Made by a program: the position numbers and the translations under genes | Origin: Parachitinimonas caeni | GTDB lineage: Bacteria; Pseudomonadota; Gammaproteobacteria; Burkholderiales; Chitinimonadaceae | Assembly (NCBI RefSeq): GCF_030129945.1 | Contig: NZ_JARRAF010000014.1 | Location: 59,977 to 123,976 of the forward strand | Direction of reading: 5' to 3' | Length of the DNA: 64,000 nt | The notes under the pieces: model-generated | The model's database searches: none | The model's input: only the letters and a program-made list of their open reading frames with translations | Told to the model about the DNA's origin: nothing | Shown: piece after piece, positions 9,366-18,975 of the stretch | How the letters are laid out: every line of letters starts with the position of its first letter | Numbering within the stretch: the first letter of the stretch is position 1

Positions 9366-9676
9366 GCCCATTCCCTTGTAAGTGTTGATTACCAATGTGG
9401 CATGGTAAGTCCTTGGGCTAACAGTCGGTTAGATTTACCTTGATCCGACATTCATTTGCGGTATCTCTTGCCGCATGGTGCAGACCGTGCGAGGAGCGAT
9501 GGGTAAAGGCTTTTTTAAATATACTCAATGACATACGGTAAATTTATTGATGGCGAGCCTATGACAAAAGTATAATGGGTACTTGTGTCTGACATGAGTT
9601 TGCCTAATTGAGTAAGGTGGGTTGATGATTGTTGGGATTGATGAGTGAGTGGGTTGGATTGTTGGAGAGTGGGTGT
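9366..9676. other. Divergent intergenic region between creA and the astacin-like gene
   Basis: 311 bases with no convincing gene. It is AT-rich in the middle (about 9510-9580) and should hold the promoters of both flanking genes. I see no clear sigma-70 pair that I would commit to. Confidence 0.4.
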
Positions 9677-11200
9677 ATGAGGCAAAAACTGGGTTCAATA
9701 ACGAGTAGCGCAATTCTAGCAATGGTGAGTGTGCCTGCTATGGCTCAGATGCTTGAAGGCCCCAGCGAGGGGGATTTGCCCACGGCAAAAACAGTGATCG
9801 CTGAGACCGGAAAGACGGTTGAATACCAGATTGTCAATGACGAAGCGCTCCTGGGTGACATCATACTCGGCAAGCATCGGGATATTCAGGCTCGGGGTTG
9901 GGCCACCACCACGGTGAGACCTTGGACTAAGCAATCGATTGACGCACGCGTAGCGCAAGGGGCAATTGAGACTCAGACCGAGTATTGGCCGAATGCAATG
10001 ATTTATTACAGTCTGCAAGAGGCTTCGGCAAACGCCCAATCAGAAATTCTGCAAGCAATGCAGATTATTTCCCAGTACACAGCGGTTCGCTTCAAGCAAC
10101 GCACCACCGAGACTAATTACGTCAGCTTCCGAACGGCTTCCGGTCTCGGGTGTTCATCGTATGTCGGGATGGCGGGTGGTGCTCAGACCATTAATATTGG
10201 CAGCAACGGCTGTGGGGTTGGGTCAACCATCCATGAAATCATGCATGCTCTGGGTATTCATCACGAGCAAACCCGGCCTGATCGCGATCAGTACATTCGA
10301 GTGATGTGGGACAACATTGAGCAAAGCAAACATCCCAATTATGAAGTGTCCCCTGGCAGTGTTGCGAACGGTCCTTATGACTACGATTCGATTATGCACT
10401 ACGGCACATGGGCGTTTGCAATTGACTACAACAAGCCGACCATGATCATGCTGGACCCGTCTATTCCAACCAGCCGCTTGGGTCAGCGAGAGAAGATGAG
10501 TAGCGGAGATATCGCGACAATCAGCAAGATTTATCCTGGTACGGGTACGGGTACGGGTACGGGTACGGGTACGGGTACGGGTACGGGTACGGGTACGGGT
10601 ACATCTAATCAGGCTCCAAAAATCACTCTTAAATATAAAGAGGCCACGGTCTTTTCGGGTCAGTCATTTGATCTGGAAGTGAAAGTCAGTGACGTTGAAA
10701 CCAGCGCCAGCCAACTTAAAGTTATGGCTACCACCAAGAATACGGCGCTGCTGCCTGCGGCCAATATTAGCGTTGCCGCTTCCACTGCGGCAGATGTCAG
10801 AATCGTCAAGCTTTTCCCGCTGGTAACGGCAACAGGTGATGCAACGGTGTCTTTGGTGGTTACTGATGCAGCAGGGGCTTCGGCAACGGAAAGTTTCACT
10901 TTGCACGTTAAGAGCGCTGTGGGACTAACTATCGAGCAAAAGGCAATGCTATTGCTCAATTGCATGGAATCCAAGTTTGCGGAGTTGTTACCGGTCTCGA
11001 CCTCGAGTCAGACAACAAAAGTGACTTACGATAGTCGTAATGCGTACTACCGTGGATATAAAACGGGTTGGTATCAAGGTGTCGTCGAGCCAGCCAATGG
11101 CCGCTTAGGGGATTTCTACTATTGGAATCCTGCTGGAGGTGGCTGGACGCGATACGCAAGTTGGGATGACGTGAACCGTTGGCACTGCAAACTATGGTAG
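9677..11200 (+). CDS. Secreted astacin-like (M12A) zinc metalloprotease
   Basis: A 507-residue exported protease. Signal peptide MRQKLGSITS...VPAMAQ. The astacin zinc site HEIMHALGIHHEQ starts at residue 186 (ligands H186, H190, H196; catalytic E187), and the Met-turn appears as SIMHYG. After the catalytic domain comes a Gly-Thr repeat linker encoded by a tandem hexamer (10538-10602), an Ig/cadherin-like domain (about residues 312-415) and a C-terminal tail of unknown fold. The start is the ATG at 9677, with GGAG nine bases upstream, because it begins the signal peptide. A strong terminator follows. Likely role: degrading extracellular protein; the substrate is unknown. Confidence 0.88.
   Translation: MRQKLGSITSSAILAMVSVPAMAQMLEGPSEGDLPTAKTVIAETGKTVEYQIVNDEALLGDIILGKHRDIQARGWATTTVRPWTKQSIDARVAQGAIETQTEYWPNAMIYYSLQEASANAQSEILQAMQIISQYTAVRFKQRTTETNYVSFRTASGLGCSSYVGMAGGAQTINIGSNGCGVGSTIHEIMHALGIHHEQTRPDRDQYIRVMWDNIEQSKHPNYEVSPGSVANGPYDYDSIMHYGTWAFAIDYNKPTMIMLDPSIPTSRLGQREKMSSGDIATISKIYPGTGTGTGTGTGTGTGTGTGTGTSNQAPKITLKYKEATVFSGQSFDLEVKVSDVETSASQLKVMATTKNTALLPAANISVAASTAADVRIVKLFPLVTATGDATVSLVVTDAAGASATESFTLHVKSAVGLTIEQKAMLLLNCMESKFAELLPVSTSSQTTKVTYDSRNAYYRGYKTGWYQGVVEPANGRLGDFYYWNPAGGGWTRYASWDDVNRWHCKLW
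10538..10602 (+). repeat. Tandem hexanucleotide repeat (GGTACG), about 10.8 copies
   Basis: Ten perfect GGTACG units followed by GGTAC. It encodes alternating Gly-Thr (11 pairs) between the catalytic and C-terminal domains of the astacin-like protease. Copy-number slippage would change linker length in steps of two residues without shifting the frame. Confidence 0.97.
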
Positions 11201-11222
11201 CGCTTTGTTGTTGAATCATCAC

Positions 11223-11263
11223 AACCCCTCTACTGCTTGGCAGTGAGAGGGGTTTGTATTTTT
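11223..11263 (+). terminator. Terminator after the astacin-like gene
   Basis: AACCCCTCT and AGAGGGGTT form a 9-bp stem, extended inside by ACTG/CAGT, and a T-rich tail follows. It is 22 bases past the stop codon. Confidence 0.8.
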
Positions 11264-11341
11264 AATGTATCGAAAAATTGATTAAGTGATTGATCCGGAA
11301 CATAATGATTGAAGGTTGAGTGGAATGCGGCGGGGGATATC

Positions 11342-12682
11342 ATGACTATCAGCTTGCTTGATGCAGTAATTGACCGTCAGCTAACTGCACGTGGCTTGTC
11401 AGCGCCCAATAACGCGGCCACCCCCCCCAGTACTCCAGATCCTTACGCAGCCCCTACTGACAAATTAATTACCCTTTCGGGGTATGGCCAATTGTTGTCA
11501 GCAGCTTCTCGTTTTAGCGATACCCTGGCGTCTACCGCTTCTTCTTCCAATACCATTTCTAGCTCCAGTGCGGATGTGGCTACCGGCGTAGCTACGTCCG
11601 GTGCAGCAAGTGCCAGTTATTCACTAAATGTCACGCAGATAGCTAAAGCTCGAACTGTGGATAGTGCAGCTGTTGTGGCAGATCCGAGTGCAGTGTTGTA
11701 TGCCGGCGGGGCATTTTCCATCCAATTTGGAAGTTATAACTACGGTACTCAGACCTTCACTGCCGGGCCGGCTGACCCAGTGTCGATCAACGTTACAAAT
11801 GGGTCTCTGAATGGAATCGCGTCGGCCATCAATAGCGCAGGAGCGGGTGTCACGGCATCAGTTAAGCAGGATGGATTTGGCTATAGACTATCTATTGCTT
11901 CAAACCAAACAGGGGCTGCAAGCTATTTCAAGATTTCTGCGACCGATAATGACCCGCTATCCAGTTTTCAAAATAGCCTACAGCAACTTGGTTTATATGA
12001 ATCGCAAGTGGCGCAGGATGCGATTTACAGCATAGGCGGGGTATCCAGTACCAACGCGTCCAACACGAATTTGCAGCTTGCTGATAAAGCTACCTTCAAT
12101 ATTCTTAAAGCGGGTACCACAACTCTTACGGTTTCGCCTGATTCCTCAGGTTTTCTTGGCGCCGCTCAGGCTCTTGTTGCAAATTACAATGCAGCAATTG
12201 GTACTGCTGCGTCGCTAACGGGTACTGGAGGCGCGCTAAATGGCGATGCGGTGGGGGGGCAATTTGCTACAGATTTGCGCGCAGCTGCCGTGGCTACTTA
12301 TGCTAACCCTGGCTCTACGCTGACTACACTTTCCAGTATCGGCATCACACCAACATCTGGTAGCTCGACAAGTACATTGTCAATTGATGCGACTGCTTTG
12401 CAGACGGCATTCAACTCGGACAAGTTGGGTGCGACCAACTTTCTGTCTACGCTGGCGCAAGGGCTGAAAACGGTGGTAACTGGGTATACCAACACTTCTG
12501 GTGGCACGATCCTGAATCAGGCTAAGACGGTTCAGCAAGGAGTATTGTCTACCATTCTCAGTGGTCAGCCGCCAGCTGGCGTTGCAACCTTGCCCAAAGG
12601 AATTCAGGAACTGCTACTGCAACGTTCTTTGTCGACGGGTTCAGTAGTCCCTTCTCTCCCAACTATTTCGGTATTTGCTTGA
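11342..12682 (+). CDS. Orphan FliD-like (flagellar hook-associated protein 2-like) protein
   Basis: A Ser/Thr/Ala/Gly-rich protein of 446 residues with the composition of flagellar filament proteins. A Flagellin_IN-type motif (SLNGIASAINSAGAGVTASV then GFGYRLSIAS) lies near residues 155-190. The C-terminal half resembles the FliD C-terminal domain. No signal peptide and no other flagellar genes are near, so it is an orphan copy whose role in motility or adhesion is uncertain. The start ATG at 11342 has a G-rich Shine-Dalgarno. A run of eight Cs near codon 27 (11421-11428) and of seven Gs near 12250 are possible slippage sites. Confidence 0.65.
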   Translation: MTISLLDAVIDRQLTARGLSAPNNAATPPSTPDPYAAPTDKLITLSGYGQLLSAASRFSDTLASTASSSNTISSSSADVATGVATSGAASASYSLNVTQIAKARTVDSAAVVADPSAVLYAGGAFSIQFGSYNYGTQTFTAGPADPVSINVTNGSLNGIASAINSAGAGVTASVKQDGFGYRLSIASNQTGAASYFKISATDNDPLSSFQNSLQQLGLYESQVAQDAIYSIGGVSSTNASNTNLQLADKATFNILKAGTTTLTVSPDSSGFLGAAQALVANYNAAIGTAASLTGTGGALNGDAVGGQFATDLRAAAVATYANPGSTLTTLSSIGITPTSGSSTSTLSIDATALQTAFNSDKLGATNFLSTLAQGLKTVVTGYTNTSGGTILNQAKTVQQGVLSTILSGQPPAGVATLPKGIQELLLQRSLSTGSVVPSLPTISVFA

Positions 12683-12690
12683 CGATTTAC

Positions 12691-12717
12691 TCGGGGTGCT
12701 TGGTTAAGCACCCCCGA
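12691..12717. other. Stem-loop between convergent genes
   Basis: TCGGGGTGCTT pairs with AAGCACCCCCGA around a GGTT loop. It lies nine bases after the FliD-like stop and faces the end of the RCC1 gene. There is no T-run on either side, so it is not a textbook terminator, but it may act as one for either strand. Confidence 0.4.
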
Positions 12718-12769
12718 GAAAATGGCGTGAGCGCTCTTCTTCTGAGCTTCCCAATGGGTAAAACAGGTT

Positions 12770-15433
12770 TCAGCGCGGGATGCACGTACCAGTCGGTAGG
12801 CGTTTCTCGGGAGGGATCTTGCCAGCGGAGTCTGTTACCTCGTATATCACGCGATAGCTGCAACGATTGAGCATATCTTCCGCAGATTGACCATAGCCAA
12901 TATAAAACTGCGATCCGGTCAGCTGTGACAAATCAACATCACTCAAGACCTCGATTTTTACCAGCTCATCCTGGCTGTTGATTGAGACACCCGCCAGATA
13001 TTCTGGTATTGGCCCACCAGCATAAGCATTCCAGCCAATCAAACGATCTTTCATGTACCAGTTAGAGTAGGGAGTTTGGCCGTTAATCAATGCGTCTTTG
13101 GCTAGTCTCACACCAACATACACACTGTAGCCTTGAGCAAAAGCTTGCCGGAGTAAAGCTCTGGTATCTTTGATCGTGGCTTTCAGTCTGGTTGCCGATT
13201 GCTTTACCTCAACGAGGAACGGTGGGCGTACTGCTACGCTGAGTGGCTCGTTGATGCCTGTGGAGATTAGATCAACCAGGCTATCGGCTTCAGGGTTTAC
13301 CGCTACTCCTAGTTTGCTTTTAAGTGCAATCGTGCCGTCTCCGGCCTGGCCAACCCAATTGGCGCCCCACCCATACACATAACCATCACGTCGCATGGCA
13401 AGACTATGCGTTGTGCCAGCGGCCACTATTTGGGCATTGTCCAGATTGGGGATGCGGGTTGGTGTAAGCACCTCCTCAGTTTCTAGCAAATTACTGATTT
13501 GGCCGTATTCGTTATTTCCCCAGCCCCAAACTGATCCATCACGCTTCACAGCGAGCGAGTGTTGGGCGCCTGCGGCTATGGCCACAATATCTGTTAATCC
13601 GGGCACCGGCGCAGCTGTCCAGCTGTCCTGTTTGTCTCCAGTACCTAGCTGCCCATAACTATTGTGACCAACCGCCCATACCACGCCATCCGCATCCAAG
13701 GCTAAAGTATGTTCGCTACCTCCAGCAATCGCGATGATGCGATTCAGCCCCATCATCTGCTTGGGGCGATCAGTCTGAGCGACCGTTCCTATTCCTAGTT
13801 GCCCAAAGGTGTTCCCCCCCCAGGCCCACACGGTGCCATCAGAACGTATCGCCAGACTGTGGTTACCGCCAGCGGCAATGGCTTTGACATTGCCAATACC
13901 GGTTACCCTTACAGCTTCATGATGAAAAAGTGACGCAATGGCATTGCCGGTCTGGCCGTTTCGGTTTTCGCCAAACCCCCAAACGGTGCCATCATTTTTG
14001 AGCACTAAGGTGTGTAAATAACCTGCTGCGAGGGCTTGTACGCCAGTTAATCCTGATATCTGTGTCGGTCTGGAAAAGTAGGAGTAATCCTTGTTTCCAA
14101 CCTGACCATATTGATTCGAGCCCCACCCCCAAACCTCCCCGTTCTCTTTGAGGGCCACAGTATGGTCGCTACCTGCCGCTAAACTCATTAGATTTTGCAG
14201 GGGAATAGGGGTGGCGACTACACGAAAGACACCGGCGATTTCGCCAAGCTGACCTTGCCGGTTATCGCCGCTTGCCCATACCTGCCCATCTCTCGTCAGT
14301 GCATAACTATTGTTTTCACTCCCTGCCAGGAGCACAAAGCTCTTTTCGCTGGGGCTGGGGACCGGATTTTGCTCGGAATCTCCTGCGGAGCCATTGGCAA
14401 TTTGACCAAAGGTATTGTAGCCCCAACCAAAAAGTCGGCCGTTGCTGATAGCGAGACTATGATCGGCGCCAACCCCGGACGCCGAGACATTGGAAAGTGT
14501 TGGGATAGGTTGAGGCAGAACATGGTCAGGATGCCCAAGTTGGCCACTGCTATTGGATCCCCAAGACCAAGCAAGTCCATTGCCGTCGACGGCAATATTG
14601 TGGGCTTTTGCTACCGCCAAGCTTTTAATATTGCTTAAATTTTTTACCTGAACGGGTTGATATTGCCGACGTTGACTGCCAGTACCGAGCACATTGTCCC
14701 AAGCGCTCCCCCAGGACCATACGCTGCCGTCCTTGAGGCGTGCGAGGGTGTGGTGATTTCCCGCTTTGACTTCAACTATGCCTGGCAGCGTAAAAATTTT
14801 AATGGGTGTGGCGATTGCCGAGTCATCTGAGTTGTTGATCTGCCCCTGTTGATTATCACCCCAAGACCAGACACCACCATCCTTGTCAACCGCGACGTTA
14901 AAGTAGTCTCCTGCCGCAATGTAACTGATCTTGGGTAGTCCAAGGACTTTTTGGGGGGTTGGAAGTGGCTTCTCTGACTCGATTCCAAGCTGAAATGAGG
15001 AGTTTGCTCCCCATGTCCAGACGTTGTCGTTTTTGTCTAAAGCAATGCCGTGTCGCAAACCTGCTGAAACAGCGTTGATGCTTGGTAGGTTGAGTAATTT
15101 AGCTGGGCTATTGAATGGAGCGGGGGAGCCGGTTGTGAGTTCGCCGAAAAATGCCGCGCCCCAACCCCAGACGGAACCATCGTCGGCCAAAGCCAGTACA
15201 AAGCCACCTCGGGTGCTTAGTTCCCGAACGGGGGGTAAATCAGGGACGCGGGTCATTTCTCCTGTCCAAAGCGTTCTGTTGCGCCCGAGTTGCCCAACGT
15301 TGTCTATGCCCCATGAAAATGGATCCCCTTTACTATTGAGTGCCATCGAAAAATTTCGACCTGCAGCAACGTTGGGCTGTGCGGGCCAAGCGCACTGCAT
15401 GCAAGCGAAGAGTACTAAAAACAAAATACGCAT
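12770..15433 (-). CDS. Exported RCC1-repeat (double beta-propeller) protein
   Basis: An 887-residue protein with signal peptide MRILFLVLFACMQCAWPAQ. The start is the ATG at 15433, with GGAG eight bases upstream. I count 14 RCC1-type repeats with cores such as WGSNSSGQLG, WGGNTFGQLG, VGHNSYGQLG and WGANWVGQAG, enough for two seven-bladed propellers. About 170 C-terminal residues form a separate domain I do not recognise (contains YSVYVGVRLAKDALING). RCC1 propellers are protein- or DNA-interaction scaffolds; an exported one suggests surface or secreted binding. A run of eight Gs encodes Gly-Gly near 13,814-13,821. Confidence 0.85.
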   Translation of the reverse strand: MRILFLVLFACMQCAWPAQPNVAAGRNFSMALNSKGDPFSWGIDNVGQLGRNRTLWTGEMTRVPDLPPVRELSTRGGFVLALADDGSVWGWGAAFFGELTTGSPAPFNSPAKLLNLPSINAVSAGLRHGIALDKNDNVWTWGANSSFQLGIESEKPLPTPQKVLGLPKISYIAAGDYFNVAVDKDGGVWSWGDNQQGQINNSDDSAIATPIKIFTLPGIVEVKAGNHHTLARLKDGSVWSWGSAWDNVLGTGSQRRQYQPVQVKNLSNIKSLAVAKAHNIAVDGNGLAWSWGSNSSGQLGHPDHVLPQPIPTLSNVSASGVGADHSLAISNGRLFGWGYNTFGQIANGSAGDSEQNPVPSPSEKSFVLLAGSENNSYALTRDGQVWASGDNRQGQLGEIAGVFRVVATPIPLQNLMSLAAGSDHTVALKENGEVWGWGSNQYGQVGNKDYSYFSRPTQISGLTGVQALAAGYLHTLVLKNDGTVWGFGENRNGQTGNAIASLFHHEAVRVTGIGNVKAIAAGGNHSLAIRSDGTVWAWGGNTFGQLGIGTVAQTDRPKQMMGLNRIIAIAGGSEHTLALDADGVVWAVGHNSYGQLGTGDKQDSWTAAPVPGLTDIVAIAAGAQHSLAVKRDGSVWGWGNNEYGQISNLLETEEVLTPTRIPNLDNAQIVAAGTTHSLAMRRDGYVYGWGANWVGQAGDGTIALKSKLGVAVNPEADSLVDLISTGINEPLSVAVRPPFLVEVKQSATRLKATIKDTRALLRQAFAQGYSVYVGVRLAKDALINGQTPYSNWYMKDRLIGWNAYAGGPIPEYLAGVSINSQDELVKIEVLSDVDLSQLTGSQFYIGYGQSAEDMLNRCSYRVIYEVTDSAGKIPPEKRLPTGTCIPR

Positions 15434-15634
15434 AAATGACACTCCGGAGCTACAAATAGTTACCTTGCGGAATTCTATCGAGAATCGACACTTCAGCTGA
15501 ATGATGTATTCACAGTCTTGCGGACTTGGCAGCGTGCTCAATGACTGAGTCAGGTTGAAAGAGGGTTGCCAGGAAAGTGGATGTCGCTGCGAAAAGGCGC
15601 CTGGTGGCGAAACGGCGGGTTACTGGCTTGCTGT

Positions 15635-16120
15635 TTATGGATGAAGCGGTGGTTGCCACAGCATGTCCAAATGTGGGATGCCGTCTTCCAGATATGTGTC
15701 GGAGGTGGGGAGGTAACCGAGCGAGCGATAAAAATCGCTCAAATGTGTTTGCGCGCCAATACGGTTGCCTGCTGTTGGGGTGAGTTGGCTGTGTTGACGT
15801 AACCCTTCTTCGAGCAACTTTCGACCCAGGCCGCTGCCTCGGGCCTCCGGAGCGATCACAACCCGCCCAATAGACGGTTCAGCAAATTTATGGCCTTCGG
15901 GAACGAGTCTTAAGTAGGCCAGAACCAGGCCGTCCTCCGCTTGGCCCAGCAGGTGCCAGGAAATCAGATCCAGCTCATCAAGATCGGGATAAGCACAGTT
16001 CTGTTCAACCACAAACACGGCTTGGCGTAAGCAGCCGACTTCATGCCAGACAATGGCGGGCAAGTCGGACAGGCGGTGCCAAGTCCAGGTCAGGTCGAGG
16101 GGCTGTTCTGGTTTTGCCAT
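15635..16120 (-). CDS. GNAT N-acetyltransferase, ElaA-like
   Basis: A cytoplasmic acetyltransferase of 161 residues. The acetyl-CoA loop is visible as RVVIAPEARGSGLGRKLLEE near residue 88. The preceding core (LRQAVFVVEQNCAYPDLDELD and LAYLRLVPEG) is typical of ElaA-like proteins. The acceptor is unknown. It overlaps the end of the upstream glutaredoxin-like gene by 31 bases, so the three genes argH, the lipoprotein and this one look like one transcript. Confidence 0.85.
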   Translation of the reverse strand: MAKPEQPLDLTWTWHRLSDLPAIVWHEVGCLRQAVFVVEQNCAYPDLDELDLISWHLLGQAEDGLVLAYLRLVPEGHKFAEPSIGRVVIAPEARGSGLGRKLLEEGLRQHSQLTPTAGNRIGAQTHLSDFYRSLGYLPTSDTYLEDGIPHLDMLWQPPLHP

Positions 16121-16467
16121 GCTTGTTCGAATGATTCTTCAGAAAAGCCATGCAGTACCTGATCACCGACGATAATCAGGGGCACTCCCCGACCGTCCAG
16201 TTCGCGGAATTTTTCTTGCGCAGCAGGATCTTTTTCAACGTCGTGATCGGAGAAGGCAATTTTGTGCTCTGCCATGTATTCGCGAGCGTGCTGGCAGTGA
16301 CCACACCACTCGGTGCCATAGATCTGGACGGCAACTTTGGTCGTTGCCGTTGATGCGTGTGGAGCTACTTTCGCGGCGCCGTCTTGCTCAGGCTTGCATG
16401 CGGTGATCAGTAAGCAGCAACCGGCAAGCATCAGGATCGCCAGCTTGGGTAGTGGGGTGTGTCTCAT
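16090..16467 (-). CDS. Glutaredoxin-fold lipoprotein with CGHC motif
   Basis: A protein of 125 residues. A lipobox ending at Cys24 (LITAC) predicts a lipid-anchored, exported protein. The remaining ~80 residues are glutaredoxin-like: redox pair C55-G-H-C58 and the cis-Pro motif [10 protein letters not shown]. Glutaredoxins are normally cytoplasmic and glutathione-dependent; a membrane-anchored form on the outer side of the cytoplasmic membrane suggests a disulfide role in the envelope. The start overlaps the argH stop as ATGA. Confidence 0.8.
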   Translation of the reverse strand: MRHTPLPKLAILMLAGCCLLITACKPEQDGAAKVAPHASTATTKVAVQIYGTEWCGHCQHAREYMAEHKIAFSDHDVEKDPAAQEKFRELDGRGVPLIIVGDQVLHGFSEESFEQAWQNQNSPST

Positions 16468-17855
16468 GTTGAGGTCAATCGTTGCTTGGCTCGTGCAATG
16501 GCCGCTTTGACTTGCTGTGGTGCTGTTCCGCCGACATGGTCGCGAGCTGCTAATGAGCCTTCGATCGTCAAGAATTCAAAAATATCTTCGCCGATCAGGG
16601 GTGAGAAGCTTCTTAGCTCGACCAGAGTCAGCTCAGCCAGATCTTTACGTGCGGTTTCTGCATAGCGTACGGCTTGCGCGACGGCTTCGTGCGCATCACG
16701 GAAAGCGAGGCCGCGTTTGACCAGGTAATCGGCCAGATCGGTAGCGGTGGCAAAACCTTGACGCAAGGCTCGGCGCATCGCCTCTGGTTTGACGACCACG
16801 CCCCGCATCATATCGGCGTAAACACGCAAAGTCGCAATCAGGGTGTCGATGGTATCGAATAACGGCTCTTTGTCTTCTTGGTTGTCTTTGTTGTACGCCA
16901 GTGGCTGAGACTTCATCAGTGTAAGTAAAGCCATCAGGTTGCCATTGATGCGACCGGTCTTGCCCCGAACCAACTCCGGGATATCCGGATTTTTCTTCTG
17001 CGGCATGATGGATGAGCCCGTGCAGAAGCGGTCTGCCAGATCAATGAAGCCAAAACGCGGGTTCATCCACAGAATCAACTCTTCGGATAGCCGTGAGAGG
17101 TGGGTCATGATGAGTGAAGCGGTTGCACAAAACTCAATAGCGAAATCCCGATCTGAGACGGCATCCAGTGAATTTTCACAAACCCCGTCGAATCCGAGCA
17201 GAGAGGCAACCATGTGTCGGTCTATCGGGTAGCTGGTACCGGCCAAGGCGGCGGCACCCAAGGGCAGACGATTTACCCGTTTCCGCCCATCTATCAGGCG
17301 TTCTCGGTCACGCTCCAGCATTTCGACATAAGCTAACAGGTGGTGACCAAAAGTAACGGGCTGTGCAACTTGCAAATGGGTGAAACCGGGCATCGCGGTG
17401 GCGATGTTCTTCTCCGCAAGCTCAATCAGCGCCGATTGCAGGTCTTTGACCAGAACCACCAGAGTATCAATGGCCGCGCGAAGGTATAGACGGACATCGG
17501 TGGCGACTTGGTCGTTACGGGAACGGCCGGTATGCAGGCGTTTGCCGGCATCGCCGATTCGATCGGTCAGCCTGCGCTCGATATTCATGTGGACGTCTTC
17601 GAGGTCAACGGACCATTCGAACTTTCCTGCACGGATTTCTTCCAGAATGGCTGCCATGCCCGCAGAGATTGCACTCAAATCGTCATCGCTGAGAACGCCG
17701 ACCTTATTGAGCATCTGGGCGTGGGCTAAAGAACCTTCGATATCGAATTCGGCCAAGCGTTTGTCGAACTCGACTGAGGCGGTAAATCGCTTTACCAGAT
17801 CGCTGACTGGTTCTGCGAAGCGGCCAGACCAGGCTTTGTTTGATGCGTCTTGCAT
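16464..17855 (-). CDS. argH: Argininosuccinate lyase
   Basis: The last enzyme of arginine synthesis, which splits argininosuccinate into arginine and fumarate. It has 463 residues, the usual size. The N-terminus [19 protein letters not shown] and the superfamily signature [12 protein letters not shown] are present; the latter carries the active-site serine. The start at 17855 is preferred to a Met 11 codons earlier by comparison with the family. It is first in a small operon with the lipoprotein and GNAT genes. No arginine-repressor box was recognised upstream. Confidence 0.97.
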   Translation of the reverse strand: MQDASNKAWSGRFAEPVSDLVKRFTASVEFDKRLAEFDIEGSLAHAQMLNKVGVLSDDDLSAISAGMAAILEEIRAGKFEWSVDLEDVHMNIERRLTDRIGDAGKRLHTGRSRNDQVATDVRLYLRAAIDTLVVLVKDLQSALIELAEKNIATAMPGFTHLQVAQPVTFGHHLLAYVEMLERDRERLIDGRKRVNRLPLGAAALAGTSYPIDRHMVASLLGFDGVCENSLDAVSDRDFAIEFCATASLIMTHLSRLSEELILWMNPRFGFIDLADRFCTGSSIMPQKKNPDIPELVRGKTGRINGNLMALLTLMKSQPLAYNKDNQEDKEPLFDTIDTLIATLRVYADMMRGVVVKPEAMRRALRQGFATATDLADYLVKRGLAFRDAHEAVAQAVRYAETARKDLAELTLVELRSFSPLIGEDIFEFLTIEGSLAARDHVGGTAPQQVKAAIARAKQRLTST

Positions 17856-18271
17856 GGAGATTCCGGATGGCAGGAGAAGTTGGCCCATTATATCCGTGCT
17901 CTCACAGGTTTATCTGCTTGTTGCTACGATTTCATCAATGGTTAATCAGAAGTGTGTCGCGGCTAGGGGAATGCCGCAGGAGCATGTGTTGATTCCCGCA
18001 ATTTGATTTTCAAAATCGTCCAATTAGAGTCATGCTTATTGCGGATAGTTATTTTCGGATTGGTAAAAAATGGGGGCTGGAAGGCATTCCGGTGTGATCG
18101 CTTGGCACTGACTTAGTAAGGAATGGTCAAAACCCTTTTGAGGTTCGCCGTTGCACTCCCGCAGGGCTGAGATGCTGCAGGTGCGAGGATGCAGAGCGTT
18201 GCAGGTATAATCAATTGATTGCCTGGAGCAGAATTCCGGCGTCATTAAATTGGAAATTTGCAGTTCGAACT
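17856..18271. other. Divergent intergenic region, argH / SPOR protein
   Basis: 416 bases without a convincing gene. A perfect TATAAT at 18206-18211 is a possible -10 for the SPOR-protein transcript; no good -35 lies at the right distance. The stretch 18150-18200 has some GC-rich potential for folding (CCGCAGGGCTGAGATGCTGCAGG) but no riboswitch that I can support. Confidence 0.4.
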
Positions 18272-18922
18272 ATGAGTCGCGATTACAAGAACAGTGGGAC
18301 ACCCTCTCGGGGGAAGCCGTCGTCAAGTGGCAGCAGTGGCGGTGGGTCAATTTGGGCTGGATTGTTGATCGGTCTGTTTATCGGTGTGGCGGTAGCGGTG
18401 GCGGCTGCGCTGTACCTCAACAAGACCCCTAATCCGTTTTCAAGCTCAAAACAGGTGCTCAAACCGGAACCGGTGGCAGAAGCGCCAAAACCACAACCCA
18501 AAACTGCGCCAGAGGTGTTGAAACCGCAGGGCGCCTCTAATGCATCGGCGCCTGGCGGGCAGTCGAAGGACCGTTTCGATTTCTACACGATGCTGCCTGA
18601 TCTGGGTGACAAGAAAGAGCCGGAACTAAAGCCTCAGCCTGAAGCCAAACCGAGCGAGACCCCTCCGCCCGCCAGCGTGACCCCGCCTAAAGGCTCGTAT
18701 TTGCAGGTTGGCTCCTTCCAGAAAGAGGAAGATGCAGACAACTTGAAAGCCAAACTGGCGTTGATGGGGGTAGAGGCAAATATCTTTACCATGGAAGTTG
18801 AAGGTAAAGGGGTGATGCACAGGGTAAGGATCGGCCCGTTGGCAACGGTGGAAGATATAGACCGTTTGCGTTCGCAGTTGCGAGTGAACGGGTTGGACTC
18901 GGCACTAGTTAAATCCAATTAA
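18272..18922 (+). CDS. SPOR-domain cell-division-type membrane protein
   Basis: A protein of 216 residues. After a short polar N-terminus, one transmembrane helix (IWAGLLIGLFIGVAVAVAAA, about residues 28-47) is followed by a Pro/Lys-rich periplasmic linker and a C-terminal SPOR domain (about residues 145-215, GSYLQVGSFQKEEDADNLKA ... RVRIGPL). SPOR domains bind denuded septal peptidoglycan, so a FtsN- or DedD-like role at the division site is likely. The start ATG at 18272 lacks a strong Shine-Dalgarno. It lies 53 bases before dsbA on the same strand. Confidence 0.88.
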   Translation: MSRDYKNSGTPSRGKPSSSGSSGGGSIWAGLLIGLFIGVAVAVAAALYLNKTPNPFSSSKQVLKPEPVAEAPKPQPKTAPEVLKPQGASNASAPGGQSKDRFDFYTMLPDLGDKKEPELKPQPEAKPSETPPPASVTPPKGSYLQVGSFQKEEDADNLKAKLALMGVEANIFTMEVEGKGVMHRVRIGPLATVEDIDRLRSQLRVNGLDSALVKSN

Positions 18923-18975
18923 ATTTTGATACTGAAAACTGATTGGCCGACTCTGGCCATCGCAAAGGAGAATTT

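Noticed and set aside
10538..10602. CRISPR-like array
   Set aside because: Simple in-frame hexamers with no spacers. No CRISPR array was seen anywhere in the window.
18150..18210. TPP-riboswitch-like start (CCGCAGGGCTGAGATGC)
   Set aside because: The second conserved half with its GAACCTGAT core is absent and no thiamine gene follows.
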